From positions 1 to 64,000 of the forward strand of contig JADNRY010000223.1 in the NCBI GenBank assembly GCA_015501585.1: a stretch of DNA of 64,000 nt. Direction: 5' to 3'. Below are positions 34,738 through 49,700 of this stretch, piece after piece. The stretch's first letter is position 1. Each line of letters starts with the position of its first letter. The DNA is from Rhodocollybia butyracea. Its lineage: Eukaryota; Basidiomycota; Agaricomycetes; Agaricales; Omphalotaceae. The notes beneath the pieces are model-generated. The model did not search any database and had not been told where the DNA came from. It saw only the letters and a list, made by a program, of their open reading frames with translations. Position numbers and translations under genes: made by a program.

Positions 34738-37700
34738 TCTCAGGAGTGAGATAGATCAGAACCCAGGCCTCAAAGGTAAAATCAGTAGATACTCAGAACA
34801 GAGTAAGTTAACACATACCTGATACAACTCAAAGTTATTCAAAAGGCCCTCAAAGTCAGATTCCGGTCCCTTAGATGCAGCTTCGCCGAGATCAACATAG
34901 AATATTCCTGGAAAATGAGACGCGGTGATGGGATTCTCAAGCTTGTTGTCGATAACACATTGACAGAACCTCGATAAGAGTAAGGTAGGTTAAGAGCACA
35001 AGATATGGAGAAACTTACTCTTCAGGGTTATCATCAAACTCTACAAACTTACTCGGAGTGCAAAGCATTCGAGCTATCTGGAGATGGTTCCATCCATGAG
35101 ATTTACTCTTCTTTTCGTTTCAATTTATGGGTGGTTTGAACACGCCGCGATGAGCTTCTATTATATCGAGAAATGTGTTCTTAAGTTTGCGGATGTCTTG
35201 CGAAACGGCGTCACTCCCGGAAGTTGACATCTAAAAATGGAATTCATATCTAAGAAAATACGATAGAAAGGAAAATACCTCGCTAATGAGCTCGTCCAGA
35301 GCATCCGCTTCAAGGACTGATGAAATCTCGGTTTCAAAGGAAGGAACACTGTATTTGAGGATCTCATACACCTCCAAAAGTTCAGTTCTAGAAAATTCGT
35401 GAGCATATATTGACAAAATATGAAAAGTTACACACTGTTCTTGTTCTTCGAGTTCAAGATCACCCATGCAGCCTTCAACAATGATGCTGTCAGATTCTAA
35501 ACCGACCTGAAAGACGCGGTGCCATGGGATACTTGGTGACCAACTGGTTGTTATCCATCGAGCACTGTTTTTGAACGCCTCAAGCCCAACTTTGGCAGCC
35601 CTAGAAAGCAGTAAGATTAAATCTGCTATATGAAACAATATACACACTTTTTCTTTCACTTCTTCTCTAGCTGCCCCAAGATATTACCATTCCTACCCTT
35701 TCTGCGCTTTGCGGGTTGAGAACTGTTGCTGTCCAGGTCTTCATCGACTTCAGTACCGTTCTCTTCCAGACTTGGCTCATCTTTGTCGTCGGATTCCACA
35801 CAATCTTTGCGTTTCTTGGATTTAGAACTCGGTTTGCTGGCTGAAGAACTGGGTTTGTTGGCAGAGGTTGGTTTATTGGAAGTAGGGGGAGAAGGCTTAG
35901 CATTAGCAAGAACAATCTTCCTAGTCATAGTAGTTAGCATTAAAGAAAAATAATAGTGAGGGAAAAAGAACATGGTGGTAAGCAACAAAGAAATAATTAT
36001 AAAGTGCATGTCAAATGTAGTCATATGACCAAGTGACGACACGCGTGCCGGGCGCCAAGGCATTATGAAAACTTTGCGGTGCTAACCCGAACTTGACTAC
36101 CATTTTTCAGTGTTTTTCTCCCCTGCAAAATATCATTTGTTTCAGAAGAAAAAAGTGTGGGAAAATAGATCCTTTTTCACCTGTAAAATAACATATTTTA
36201 CATTAGCTATTTTTCCGGAAATATTTGTTATTTTCTACATTTTTTGCCACTGAAAAAGTGGTTTTATAACAGTGGCAAAATATTGTATTTTTTCATTGTA
36301 TTTTTCTTGTGAAAAAGGATTTATTTTACGGCCGGGCCGGCCGGCCCGGACAAAGGATTTCTTTGACCCGTTCATTGCCCGTTTCTTTTCGCAGCATATT
36401 TTTCCCAAGTAAAATCTTTCGAAAAAGCCAATATATTACAAAGGTCAAAACAAAGCTTTTACAAAGGTAAAAATTATAGAAAAATTACAAATATTTCAAG
36501 AAAAATTTATTTGGTAGAATATGTACTTTTTCCAGCGGAATAACTGCCGAAAAAGGTGTTATTTTCCCACACCTTTCACGGATGCAAAACATGATATTTT
36601 ACAGGGGACAAAATTACTGCAAAATGAACTGAAAAATATAATATATTTCCTAGCCTTTTACGGCAGAAAAATACTGATATCTTGGCAGTGACTACCATCC
36701 ACCTTTGTTCAACCAGGACTCCAATTTCTTAGTGTAAAGTAAGTTTATTTTTGTTATTATCTTCTTTGTTATTATCTTCACAGACCACTGTCTAATCTCT
36801 GACGCAGCACAACAACAACAGCACCGTCCTGCTACTCCTCGTCAACCGGCTGTCTGCAAGAGTTGGAGATTTGAATATGAAGCCAGCGTAAACTCAGGTT
36901 AGCCTTTAATCTTTGTTGTTTCTTGCCATCATACACCTTTTCACCTCTCTGCGCTCAATCCTCGGCGCGAATTTTTTTTTAAATTTTAAAGTTTTAATTT
37001 TTACATTTGCTGGTCAATGAATACCTGCTTACACCGTTCTGGACAGGACTATCCTACTGAGCGCTACCCAGCTCAATCTCATGTGGCTGTGGTCTCAAGC
37101 GGCAGATAGTGCTGTTGATGTAAGTTGTTTTCGTTCTCATAGCCTATACGTATGTACTGCGTAACATATCCCGAGGGCACGACTTTGGCGTCTGGTGGAT
37201 CATGCAATGCAGTGCTACTAACTCATACTTTTTAGGGACACGGATTTGCCTGGTATTCCCCAGACATCTTCATTGGCAACCATATGTATACACCCGTGCG
37301 ACTCGACACTGACCCTGTAGGAGGACTTACATTCCATTCTTGCGTCTATCACGTCCCCCGATGGCCCGACAGCCCCGGCATCCTCTCAGGCATGTCATCC
37401 CTTCTCTCCTCGCCTGCTCTGGTGTCACGCCCCTCACCATCATCTCCCCGCACCTCATCACTGATGCCTTCCATGAACTCAAGCGCCCATGCCTGAATCC
37501 CTCCCCTTCAATGTGCACAATTCCATGCGCTTTTTTGACATCACGTGGAGAAATGGGACATTGAGATCCTGTACACGGTTATTGCAGTATTGCTGGGTTT
37601 GAGCGATATTTGGGTATTTACGTGTAGGTATGCGAAAGGTGCTATAAAACAACCTACATCAGGAAAATACCCCCTTTACTCAAGGAGAGTTGAGCCAACC

Positions 37701-40700
37701 TGGATGACCCTTCAGCCAGCCTGAGGGCTGTATGGCCCCCAATGGTCATTGGGGGCCATACAGCACTCAATGCAAGGTTGATCTATTTCAATCCACTGAA
37801 GCCAACTTCAAACCAACTTCAAACCAGCTTCAAGCCAACTTCAAGCCAACTTGGGTAACTTGAGCAACTTCAAGGCAACTCAAGTCAGTCTCAAGTCAGC
37901 CTGAACTCAGCTAGAGTAGTCCCAAGTCAATCTCAAGCCACCTGTGAGTAGGCAACATATTACTTCAAGAACATTCAAGTCACAACAACTAAGTGTTCAA
38001 ATGATGTAATTTGTATACAAACAAAGTACAAAATAAATGATAATAACATAAGATAATAGCAAAGTTTAGCGTGAGTACAGCAATAGTAAGGGGGTACCTA
38101 GGGAATCTAAACGAGCCCTATAACAAAGAAATGGAATGAAAACTGAGGGGAATATGGCAAAAACAGGAAAAACCACCTAAATGAGACTGACCAGGGTGAG
38201 ATGACCAAGATGGAAAGTGACCAAGAAGTGAGTGGAGGAGCATGGAGAGGGTCCTAAGTGAATGTGAATGGGCCCTACCTCGGAAAAATTGAGTGAAAAT
38301 TGAAGGAGTTATGGCAAAAACATTGAAAATCACCTATATGATGAGAGAGTGATGGAAAAAGTTGTGAATTGCTCTGGCGTGAGTACAGCGACAGTGAGGG
38401 GGTACCTAGGGGATCTAAACGAGCCCTGGACGAAAGAAATTGAATGAGAACTGAGGGAAATATGGCAAAAACAGCGAAAATCACCTAAGTGAGACTGACC
38501 AGGGGGAGATGAACAAGGTGGAAAGTGACCAGGAAGTGAGTGAAGGAGCATGGAGAGGGTCCTAAGCGAATGTGAACGGGCCCTACCTCGGAAAAATTGA
38601 GTGAGAATTGAAGGAGTTATGGCAAAAACATTGAAAATCACCTATATGATGAGAGAGTGATGGAAAAAGTTGGGAATTGCTCTAGCGTGAGTAAGGCGAT
38701 AGTGAGGGGGTACCTAGGGGATCTAAACGAGCCCTGGACGAAAGAAATTGAATGAGAACTGAGGGAAATATGGCAAAAACAGCGAAAATCACCTAAGTGA
38801 GACTGACCAGGGGGAGATGAACAAGATGGAAAGTGATCAAGAAGTGAGTAGAGGAGCATGGAGAGGGTCCTAAGCGAATGTGAACGGGTCCTACCTCGGA
38901 AAAATTGAGTGAAAATTGAAGAAGTTATGGCAAAAACATTGAAAATCACTTATATGATGAGAGAGAGATGGAAAAAGTTGGGAATTGCTCTAGCGTGAGT
39001 AAGGCGATAGTGAGGGGGTACCTAGGGGATCTAAACGAGCCCTGGACGAAAGAAATTGAATAAGAACTGATGGAATTATGGCAAAAAACAGCGAAAACCA
39101 CCTAAATGAGACTGACCAGGGTGAGATGACCAAGATGGAAAGTGACCAAGAAGTGAGTGGAGGAGCATGGAGAGGGTCCTAAGCGAATGTGAACGGGCCC
39201 TACCTCGGAAAAATTGAGTGAAAATTGAAGGAGTTATGGCAAAAACATTGAAAATCACCTATATGACGAGAGAGAGATGGAAAAAGTTGGGAATCGCTCT
39301 GGCGTGAGTAAGGCGATAGTGAGGGGGTACCTAGGGGATCTAAACGAGCCCTGGACGAAAGAAATTGAATAAGAACTGATGGAATTATGGCAAAAACAGC
39401 GAAAATCACCTAAGTGAGACTGACCTGGGGACAGTAACCACAATGGGGAGCTATTCAAACAATATTGAAGCGGTGGGGAGAGGGTCCCTAGGGGATCTAA
39501 ACGAGCTCTACATCGAAGAAATTGAGTGAAAACTGAAGGAGATATGACAAGAACACCAAAACTCACCTAAGTGGGACAGACAGTATGGGGAGTTGCTGAG
39601 ACAAGATTAAAGAGGCAGAGAGGAACAGTAAGAAGGAGTAAAAATGCAACACTCTATCATGACCAGTTCCAAAGAACCTCGAGAAAGGTGGCAGCTGCCT
39701 GTAACTGTGCTATCTTAACCATGTCCAAGCTCGGCCTCTCGAGAAAGACAGTTACAGTGAGAAAATAAACAAAACAAATGGGTAATAAAGAAAGACTAAT
39801 GGTGGATGGATTTGTTGGCAACACAGCAGGGAATCCCAGAGACGATGGTGGAGGAGCGAGAACATGCAAGTTGAATGATTTGTCATAAGTTAACACATGA
39901 CCATCAGACTTAGGCATTTTTTTTGTCTTCTTATTATATCTCCTGCAGTTTTCATGCAATTTCTTCAAAGTAGGGCTCACTCACATTGCCTAAAGACATT
40001 CTCTATGCTGCTTTGATCTCATATGATCAGTTCCCCATGTTGTTCAGCACTCCTCAGTTCATTCTCACTTAAGTGATTTTCACTGTTTTTGCCATATTTC
40101 CATCAGTTTCCATTCGATTTCTTTCGTCCAGGGCTCTTTTAGATCCCCTAGGTACCCCCTCACTATCGCCTTACTCACGCTAGAGCAATTCCCAACTTTT
40201 TCCATCTCTCTCTCGTCATATAGGTGATTTTCAATGTTTTTGCCATAACTTCTTCAATTTTCACTCAATTTTTCCGAGGTAGGGCCCGTTCACATTCGCT
40301 TAGGACCCTCTCCATGCTCCTCTACTCACTTCTTGATCACCTTTCATCTTGGTCATCTCCCCCTGGTCAGTCTCACTTAGGTGATTTTCGCTGTTTTTGC
40401 CATATTTCCCTCAGTTCTCATTCAATTTCTTTCGTCCAGGGCTCGTTTAGATCCCCTAGGTACCCCCTCACTATCGCCTTACTCACGCTAGAGCAATTCC
40501 CAACTTTTTCCATCTCTCTCTCGTCATATAGGTGATTTTCAATGTTTTTGCCATAACTCCTTCAATTTTCACTCAATTTTTCCGAGGTAGGGCCCGTTCA
40601 CATTCGCTTAGGACCCTCTCCATGCTCCTCTACTCACTTCTTGGTCACCTTCCATCTTGGTCATCTCCCCCTGGTCAGTCTCACTTAGGTGATTTTCGCT

Positions 40701-43700
40701 GTATTTGCCATATTTCCATCAGTTTCCATTCGATTTCTTTCGTCCAGGGCTCGTTTAGATCCCCTAGGTACCTCCTCACTATCGCCTTACTCACGCTAGA
40801 GCAATTCCCAACTTTTTCCATCACTCTCTCATCATATAGGTGATTTTCAATGTTTTTGCCATAACTCCTTCAATTTTCATTCAATTTTTCCGAGGTAGGG
40901 CCCATTCACATTCGCTTAGGACCCTCTCTATGCTCCTCTACTCACTTCCTGGTCACTTCCCATCTGGGTCATCTCCCCCTGGTCAGTCTCACTTAGGTGA
41001 TTTTTGATGTTTTTGCCATCTCTCCCTTGGTTTTCTCTCATTTTAAATGTAGGGCACATTCACAGTCTCTAGGGAGCCTCTCTATGTTCCTTTATTCACT
41101 TCCTGTCTTTGCACTTTCCTACCCTGGTCCCATCCCACACTACCCCCAGTTGTATAGAATTTGTCTAGATACCTAATGACCTCTGTCTACACAATTGATC
41201 TTTTTTAAACCTAAACCTCATTCAAGTTCAACTTAAATAGCAACTTTGGGCATTACTACTCTACAGTTGAACTCAGTACATGCCTTATACCAGGTTAAGC
41301 TCAAGTTGACTTCAGTTAATCTCAAGTTAACCTCAAGTTGACAAATCTACTGAGGTTGACCCTGGTTGATCTCAAGCTAACAAATCTACTCAAGTTGACC
41401 CAGGTTAGCCTCAAGTTGGCAAATCTACTCAAGTTGGCCCAGGTCAACCTCAAGTTGACAAATATACTCAAGTTGGCCCATGTCAACCTCAAGTTGACAA
41501 ATATACTCAGGTTGGCCTCAAGTTGGCAAATATACTGAAGTTGGCCTCAAGTTGGCTCAAGTTGGCTTGAGTCTATTAGCCTTTTCCTGATGTAACAAAA
41601 ACACTACCGCACCTAACCAGACTATCGATATGTAAGGGAGCGAGGGCGGGTTGTCAGAGATTCCCCGAGGGAAAGCTTTGTAATATCGGATGTACGTGCG
41701 CGACTGCTCCAGGTTCAAGACTGTAGCGCTAACGTGGGTAACTAAGCTTAGACAACTCTTAGAACTAAGTCGAGAGAAGCCTAGTTGGGGTGTACGAGTG
41801 TACGAGGGAACCAGGTGTGTATGTCCAAATCAATTAACCAAAACCAAAACCAATACAACGAAACTAAGATTCTCCTAGGCAAACTCTGGCTCTAGCTAGA
41901 ATAGTAATCTCGAGGTTTGTCAACAACCCTAGGCAAACTCTGGCACTAGCTGCTGTGACGCCGTAAAGTCCTCGACCAAACTCTGGGCCAAGCTACGATA
42001 TTGTGAGTGAACTTAATCACTAGGAACTCGTACCACAATCTTAGTGGCTCGTCTAACTTCGTGAAGAAGTCAACTAAGGAACCCTCACTCTGGAGCCAAA
42101 TAATCCCTTACTAGAAGCCGTCCCCTCTAAGGAAGCAACTAGATTTGAGTTGATCTGGAGTTCGAGAGAACTCTACACACTTAAATTCGATCAAGATATA
42201 AATGGGCTTTGCGAAGCGCGTGAAGTTTATTACTTTCTTAAGATAACCAAGTCAGGAGGCGTCACGCTACTGATCCCGTGGGGACGTTCTACGGAGCACT
42301 GGTCTTAGCAGTCAAGTCAAGGGCAAGAAACTTGTCTTATTGAATAAATATATCTGGCTTATATACTGAGTAGAGAGAGTTTAATACGAAAAATAGATGA
42401 AACAGATACGGAGAGAGACGGAAAGAAAGTGGAACAGAGGAATCTGGCTCGGAAAGGAAACTCCAGCCTATATATGGTACACATGATAAAGAAAATAGTC
42501 CATTCTTGGGTATATATCAGAGGTAAAATATGATTTCGTGAGGATTAACATAGTTTTAGAGTGTTTTGATCCGAGCGAGGTTTCTCCGATTACTCCACAA
42601 TTCTCCGGGGTCAGGAGTACCTTTACGCTTCATGATCACTTGCCGCCCGGTTTCCCTTGGGTGAGTTTCATTCTATTCCTCGGGTAGTTCTGTCCATCCT
42701 GAGTGTGATTAACATTCTCTCGAGAAGACCTGTTATCTAGCTTTCCAACGACACCACTTATGATAATCTCGAGCAACTGCGCTGAGTATGTAGAAGTGAT
42801 TCCCGATAGTCGGCTTTAACGGATAAGACCTTCCATGTATGATTTCTAAGATCAAATGTTTCGATTTGCCAAGGCTATCCCGGCGCGTAGCTTTCCGTAG
42901 GACCGCTAAGTATGTTTCTACCGTCCTCACGGTTACGACCGGTGCTGCGAATAGACCTCTACGGTTTCCCTCGGGATTGTTCTGGTCCATTGTTACAGAC
43001 TGTAAAGTCCACATCTTAACATAGCTTGTTGGGGGTCTTAGTGCGAGGGATGCCTTCCCTCATAATTCCTTCCCTCGAGTAACGCGTTGGCTTAGTACTT
43101 ATCCCGCTTCGAGATGTCCTGTAGTTTAGAGAGTCTACACTCTTTGGGTATAACTAGATTGACGATCTAGCGTTACATCTCCGGGCAGCCCAGGTATCCT
43201 TGCTAGCTTGGCTCTAGGCTACGCTTGTGGGCGTACCTTCACGGCTCGCTGAGTATTATTGTTAAGTTCTTTGCCTCGGCAACAGCTATCACGCTCGGGC
43301 TCCGTATAACTCTCTTATTGCATTGTATAACACGTACAAAGTGTCAAAATGTACGGTTACATGCCTTAGGCCGATTTTAGGCCTAATAGCGAGCTGAGGA
43401 TTAAATACATGAAAGGGTTTCCTGACGAGATATGTTCCCATGCTACTGCTCTATCATCACTGACTGACTTTCTTTCTTTCATTCTTTCTTTCTTAGGATA
43501 TGCTAGTCAGCCTAGGCCCGGAATTCTTCACCCGCCTCTCTTGCCTCACCTTATTCCACCTGTATCATTCAATCAAGGACTACAACTACAACCTCCGGTA
43601 TCACGGCGTCCACGCGACCATATCCATGCCCCTATAGCCCTGCTTTGTCACCACCGGCGACTCTCAATTCCTTCCCTCCTGTCCCCAGCACCTTTGCCCA

Positions 43701-46700
43701 GCTTGTCCTCAACAACAATGACAACTGATGGCACTTTTTGGCAACGACTTCAGAATACCTGGCAAACCACACTACACGTGTTGCTTGCCACTACTTCTAC
43801 TACATATGCGTTGAATTAGCCTGTTTTTTGTTCACTAACATATGGCTGTATTTAAATGAGATGTTAAGTTATTAACATGTGACTCATGCTTCTGAGCTTA
43901 AGCGCGCAACGCATTCTTTGCTTTAACCATTCATTAGGATATGCGAATAATATTCCTTTTATTCTTGATCTTCATTATGGCTAACTTCCAATGCGCCAAC
44001 TGCAAGGTAGATTGCAAATCTGCTGGAGGTTTAAGCAAGCATGTCACGTATCACTAACACCTGTTCTGGTACCCAAACGCACTGAAGGATTGAAGGTTGC
44101 CTAGTAGGACAGTTGGAAAGGATATTACTGAAGAAGAATGGGAAGATGTAAATGAGGTTCGTTGTCTCAATATATATCTGACTTAACCTAATGTTTCTAC
44201 ATCCTCAGTTCATAGCTGATCCAGTTCCTGAATATTCTTCTCCTCCCAAACCACCTGTACCTGAAAAAATAGTTCTGAAGCCTTTGAGGACTGGTCGATT
44301 GCGCTATCTGCCCGCCACTCTCAGAGACAATCTTCCATCTCTTTCCCAAGCTATGCCAACGACTTTTCAGGTAGAGCAAAATGATGAAGACAAAGAGGCT
44401 GTTATTCCTGTGGCTTCTCCAGCTATGAGCACTTCACCTTCATCTTTGCCAGACCCTCAGGCTCCTCCAGTTACCTATGTCTCAACAAAACCTGATGAAT
44501 ATGGCATACAGAGAGATTGTGGCAGTGGTCCTGGGCACCAGCCAAGTCCAACGAGGTGGAAGAAGTTAAAGAGGCAGTAAACACCTGCTCCCGGCAGGCA
44601 AAAGATTTGTCGCACACTCGATTGGGCAGTCGGCTCCCAGGTGTTTGCAAAGTATTGCAAACAGCAATCAAGCTTTTGCCTTTTGGAGCATGCAATGAAT
44701 CTTTTGTGTGCCAGGAGCCAGTGTTTGTAACTTCTTCCACCTTGTTCATGCCATCCTTTGACCTTCATTTTCTTTCTCCTCTAATTGATTTTCTGGAGAA
44801 ACCTGGCCAAGTTTTACTGCCAGAACTGGCCAACCTGCCCCAGATTCTCTCAGTCCAATTTAGAGATGTCCACAAGTCCAGGTCCCACCCAGGTACTCGC
44901 AGGTAGGACTCGTGAGAAAACTCGCAAGTATAGGTACTTGCAGATCCAAGTACCCGTTTCCCATGAGTACCAACAGGTCACAAGTATCAGGCTGGAATAA
45001 TTTTGCTTACTTGCAAGTACTTACAGGTAGTTACAAGTAGGCAAAAATTTTCCAACAGGAGACAACTTTTAGTTGTAGTTGCCAATCTGATGATGATGTC
45101 ATGGCAATCCGGAACTGATTCTCCTCGGACGTTGCTTACTGATGTACTTACTAATACATACAGAGGTAGTAGAACATCATAGATACCTCGAGAATAGCTG
45201 TGTTGTAGTATATAAGGTCTACCTCCAGGCAAAAATCTTCCAACAGGAGGCAAAAACATGAACTACTTTACATTTTATACTGTATCTTCTTACTTACCAC
45301 TGAGTAATACAGTTGGTATCAATGGGTTACTTCAAGTGAGTATTTGTGAGATTTGGATCTGTGAGTACTTGCAGATCCCAAGTACTTGTTTCCCATGGAT
45401 CCTCACGGGTCACAAGTAGCACTATTTTGGTCCCAAGTACTTGGACAATGGATCCGAGTCTACTTGGACTCGGGAGTCCTTGATACAGCGGATCATCTTT
45501 ACTGTGCGACTTTGGTTACTACAGAAATTTAGTTAAAACACATCAGGAAAAGGCGTTTTTGCCTAGGTGACCCCAGAGTGGCCTAAAGCAAACTAGATGA
45601 CCTATGAATCCTAGGGCATCCTAGGAATTTGGGCTCGTCCCTTGCCAGTCAAGGCTCTTGAGGATTCCCTAGGGTATCCTAGGCAAACCCAGGGCAAGCC
45701 TAGGTTTGCCCAGGTGTTTCCCAGGTGTTCCCCAGGAGCACCTGGGCAAACCTGGGCAGACCTAGGCTTGCCTAGGGGATCCTCAAGAGCCTTGACTGGC
45801 AAGGGACAAGCCCAAATTCCTAGGATGCCATAGGATTCATAGGTCACCTAGTTTGCTTTAGGCCACTCTGGGGTCACCTAGGCAAAAATGCCTTTTCCTG
45901 ATGCAAGTATCTAGCAATTTCCTCAAGGGACTTTTAAGTATTTTGAGATACCCACAATCTTGTGAAACAAAGGGCAGGGAGTTCCGCAAAAAGATTTAGA
46001 AAATCAGGTATTTTCTCATGTTTTGGAGTCCTTGATACACGCCAAATGTGGTGTATCAAATCGTGCATCAAACAGAGTTTGCTTAACCAAAGCACAGCAA
46101 CTGTCTCGGAACTTCCGGTAAGTATCTCAAGTTGAGGGAATAGTGTACCTTTATATATTAAGCCGCTTTATTACTTTCTTTATCATTAAAATCAAGCCCC
46201 CGAAGGGAAAGATATGTTTTTCCTCAAAAAATATTCATAAAACATAAGAATTTAGTTGATTGCTCTGCAACGTGATAAGGTATTGCCTCCAGAAATTTTA
46301 AGAAAATGTATCATACATATACATTGCTTATGAGCTATTTACTTTTGCCGGATACACCCAGCAGAAAAATTTTTACGGTTAGTGTATCAAGGACTCCCAG
46401 TGTATCCATTACTCAACACACTTTTAATAATTATTGACTTGTTACAACAAGTCCAGAGATTTTACAGTTATTTATTGTTAGTAACAATAGATATCAATGA
46501 CAGGTGGCACATAATTAAATGTCAATCAAAGATTCTCATGTGCATATGGCAGAGTGGTTCTTCCGCTGCCACGATGTGATTCTGGGTGTTGATCGGGAGG
46601 CTAATGGTTCAATCCCGCCTGGTAATGTTTTATTATTTCTCCGTTTTATTAAAAATAGGTTAGGGTTAGGGTTTTGGGTTTGGGTTAGGGTTTGGCGCCG

Positions 46701-49700
46701 CCGCAGGCGGCTCGCGCAAAGCAGGAAATTTATGTTGGATATTTATCCTGGGCTGCCACTTCAGGCAACCACATATTTGGTCTTATTAGTCTACACTTTT
46801 GTTACATTGACCTTACTAAAAAGACCCAAAAACCTAGGCAAAACCTGGGCAGCCAGGTCATGACCTAAAAAATTGGTCATGACCTAGGTCAGGTTGGTCT
46901 TTTCCTGGAGTTGGTAGGTCATGGCCTGGGGTGAGATAGGATATGGCCTAGGTGGGGCAGGGCATGGTCTAGGTGAGGGAGGGCATGGTCTAGGTGAGGG
47001 AGGGTATGGTCAAGGAGGAGGAGGGTATGGTCTAGGAGAGGGAGATATAGTCTAAGAGGTGTAGGGTGAGAGTGGAGGATGGTGAGATAGAGAATATAAA
47101 GAAGAATGAAATATCATAGAATAATGACTTGAAATTTTTAGAAACATATTGGGATTTTTTACATATCTGTAGATTATGACAAGATTAAGCTAAGTCACAG
47201 TGCCCTGTTCTGGGTGGTCAGGGAAGCATGGGACTTACCTGACCTAGCTGATTCAGGTCATGACCTACCTAACCTAGGTCATGACCTACCTAGCCTAGGT
47301 CATGACCTACCTGGCCTAGGTCATGACCTACCTGACCTAGGTCATGACCTACCTGGCCTAGGTCATGACCCAGGCCAATTTCATGACCCAGGCCAATTTC
47401 ATGACCCAGGCCAATTTCATGACCCAGGCCAATTTAAAAATTACTAAATTAGGAAATTTTTCAATTTTTGCAGTGGATGAGGTCAAAGCTGTTTTTATTA
47501 CCAAATAAGGCAATTTTCAAACACCTTAACCGGTTTTATGTTTTTTTTTAATAGAGTTAGATACATTTGGAAGTTTTTATAAATTACTATATTAGGCAAT
47601 TTTATTTCAATAGACTTTTATTTCTTAATTAGGCAATTTCAAAACTTTTGCAGTGGATGAGGCCAAAGCTGTTTCCATTGCCTAATTGAGAAGTGTCAAA
47701 TTTGCAGTGGATGAGGTCAAAGCTGATTTCATTACTTATTTGAAAAATGACAAATCTTTTGCAGTGGATGAGGTCAAAGCTGTTTTCACTACCTAATTAA
47801 GAAATGACAAAACTGAACACACAAACTATGTACACTCTTTCCCTAAGGACAATAGCTTGTGGTAAACATCCAGACCTTTTGTTTATACACAGAATAGGTT
47901 GCTCACCTAAAATGAAGCCAATCCTGTGGTGGGAAGGGGCTGGATTGCAAAATATTTTTTGGATAACCTTTGGTTGTAGTGGATGAGGCCAAAGCTGTAT
48001 ACCCATAAAAGGAAATCAATGAAAAGTGTTGAGTCTAAAGATTGCTTGATATAACATGCAGATTGGCATGGATAAGGGTGATCCTTTTCATCCCCTGATA
48101 CCCTGATATGTTGTCTACCCTTTCTGAGTCTCAGATATATTTGGATGGCCCGTGGGAGATCAGTCTTTATTGATCTTTGAACTTTCTCATCAAAAACCCT
48201 CATTTTTTCGAAATCAGAGGATAAGTATCAGAGCATCCAGGCCAGGGTGGGCCACAGGGTTCTAGCACTTTATACCCTGGTATAATAGGTACATTTAGAC
48301 GACTCAGGAGTAGCTCATACTATCCTGGGAGAGTGGGTAATAAGTGATATGTGTCTAATTAGGCATAAATTTCGCTTTTTTGCCTGTTAAATCATTAATA
48401 GTGGAAACAGCTTTGGCCTCATCCACTGCAAAAGTTTTGAAATTGCCTAATTAAGAAATAAAAGTCTATTGAAATAAAATTGCCTAATATAGTAATTTAT
48501 AAAAATTTCCAAATGTATCTAACTCTATTAAAAAAACATAAAACCGGTTAAGGTGTTTGAAAATTGCCTTATTTGGTAATAAAAACAGCTTTGACCTCAT
48601 CCACTGCAAAAATTGAAAAATTTCCTAATTTAGTAATTTTTAAATTGGCCTGGGTCATGACCTAGGCCAGGTAGGTCATGACCTAGGTCAGGTAGGTCAT
48701 GACCTAGGCTAGGTAGGTCATGACCTAGGTTAGGTAGGTCATGACCTAGGCTAGGTAGGTCATGACCTAGGTTAGGTAGGTCATGACCTAGTTCACCCAG
48801 GTCATGGCCTAGACCAGGTAGGTCATGACCTAAAAAGTAGGTCATGACCTGAATCAGCTAGGTCAGGTAAGTCCCATGCTTCCCTGACCACCCAGAACAG
48901 GGCACTGTGACTTAGCTTAATCTTGTCATAATCTACAGATATGTAAAAAATCCCAATATGTTTCTAAAAATTTCAAGTCATTATTCTATGATATTTCATT
49001 CTTCTTTATATTCTCTATCTCACCATCCTCATGGTTGGTAACCTGACGGGTGTAACAAAATGTCTTGTTGGTCCGACTGTAAAAGTGTTTGAGTTGACGA
49101 TGCTTGAGTTCACCCTATTGCATTGTAGTTAGGGAAAATGTGCAGAAATCGGAACATAAACTCACAATCATGGTAGAATAATTGTCGGTTGTCCCAAAAA
49201 GTTGGATGAAGCGAGAATAGTGTCCAAGTGCATGCCATTTGTAAGTGTTCATGTTGAACGTTTCAATTCTCGGTTTGTCTTCATCACCTTTGCGCTTTCT
49301 GGTATTCAAATTCATGTTTTTGGTTTTTCGGCACTGGCAAGCATTGGTTTCCTTCGGTAATTCCTGCGTCTTGTATTCCTCACAAACTTGGTCTTTGAAT
49401 GTTTGTGCAGACTTTCCCAATTCAACAATATGACTGTTGAGCATGTCAATAGAGATATCTGAGTGGAGACGGAGTTTTGCAAATGCTGAAAAAGCATTGA
49501 GATCAAAAAGAAGGTCCTGGATTTCATCATCATGCTCTGTAGGAAAACAACCTTCAAATACTGGTAAAGAAACCTGTTCAGCAGTTAGCAGATTGAATAA
49601 ATAGCTAAGAGCTGAGATGTACCTGAAGAAAAGTCCTCATAATCTCTAGCCGCTAGGTTTTTCATCAGAGATACATCCTTGCAGATTTTACATATTGTGT

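Larger units (their letters stand above)
32130..35928 (-). pseudogene. DUF6698-like fungal gene split by a solo LTR
   Basis: The start ATG (35928-35926) opens a basic, serine/lysine-rich N terminus (MTRKIVLANAKPSPP, KSKKRKD). Introns at 35601-35659 and 35388-35435 splice in frame to VGLEAFKNSARW, IPWHRVFQVGLESD and TELLEVYEILKYSVPSFETE. Next come QDIRKLKNTFLDIIEAHRG, GWNHLQIARMLC and EGLLNNFELYQ, then LIYLTPENA, where the LTR 33564-34732 interrupts. The frame resumes exactly after it with SHFATHHAKVAEHKAEG, and continues to FMDPDLMYPKWIEETLETWR and a charged tail. The motif order fits the basidiomycete family I remember as DUF6698, of unknown function. Lesions: TGA at 35122-35120, TAG at 33495-33493, and the LTR. 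The stop codon is at 32132-32130. The small 3' exons are described separately. Confidence 0.75.
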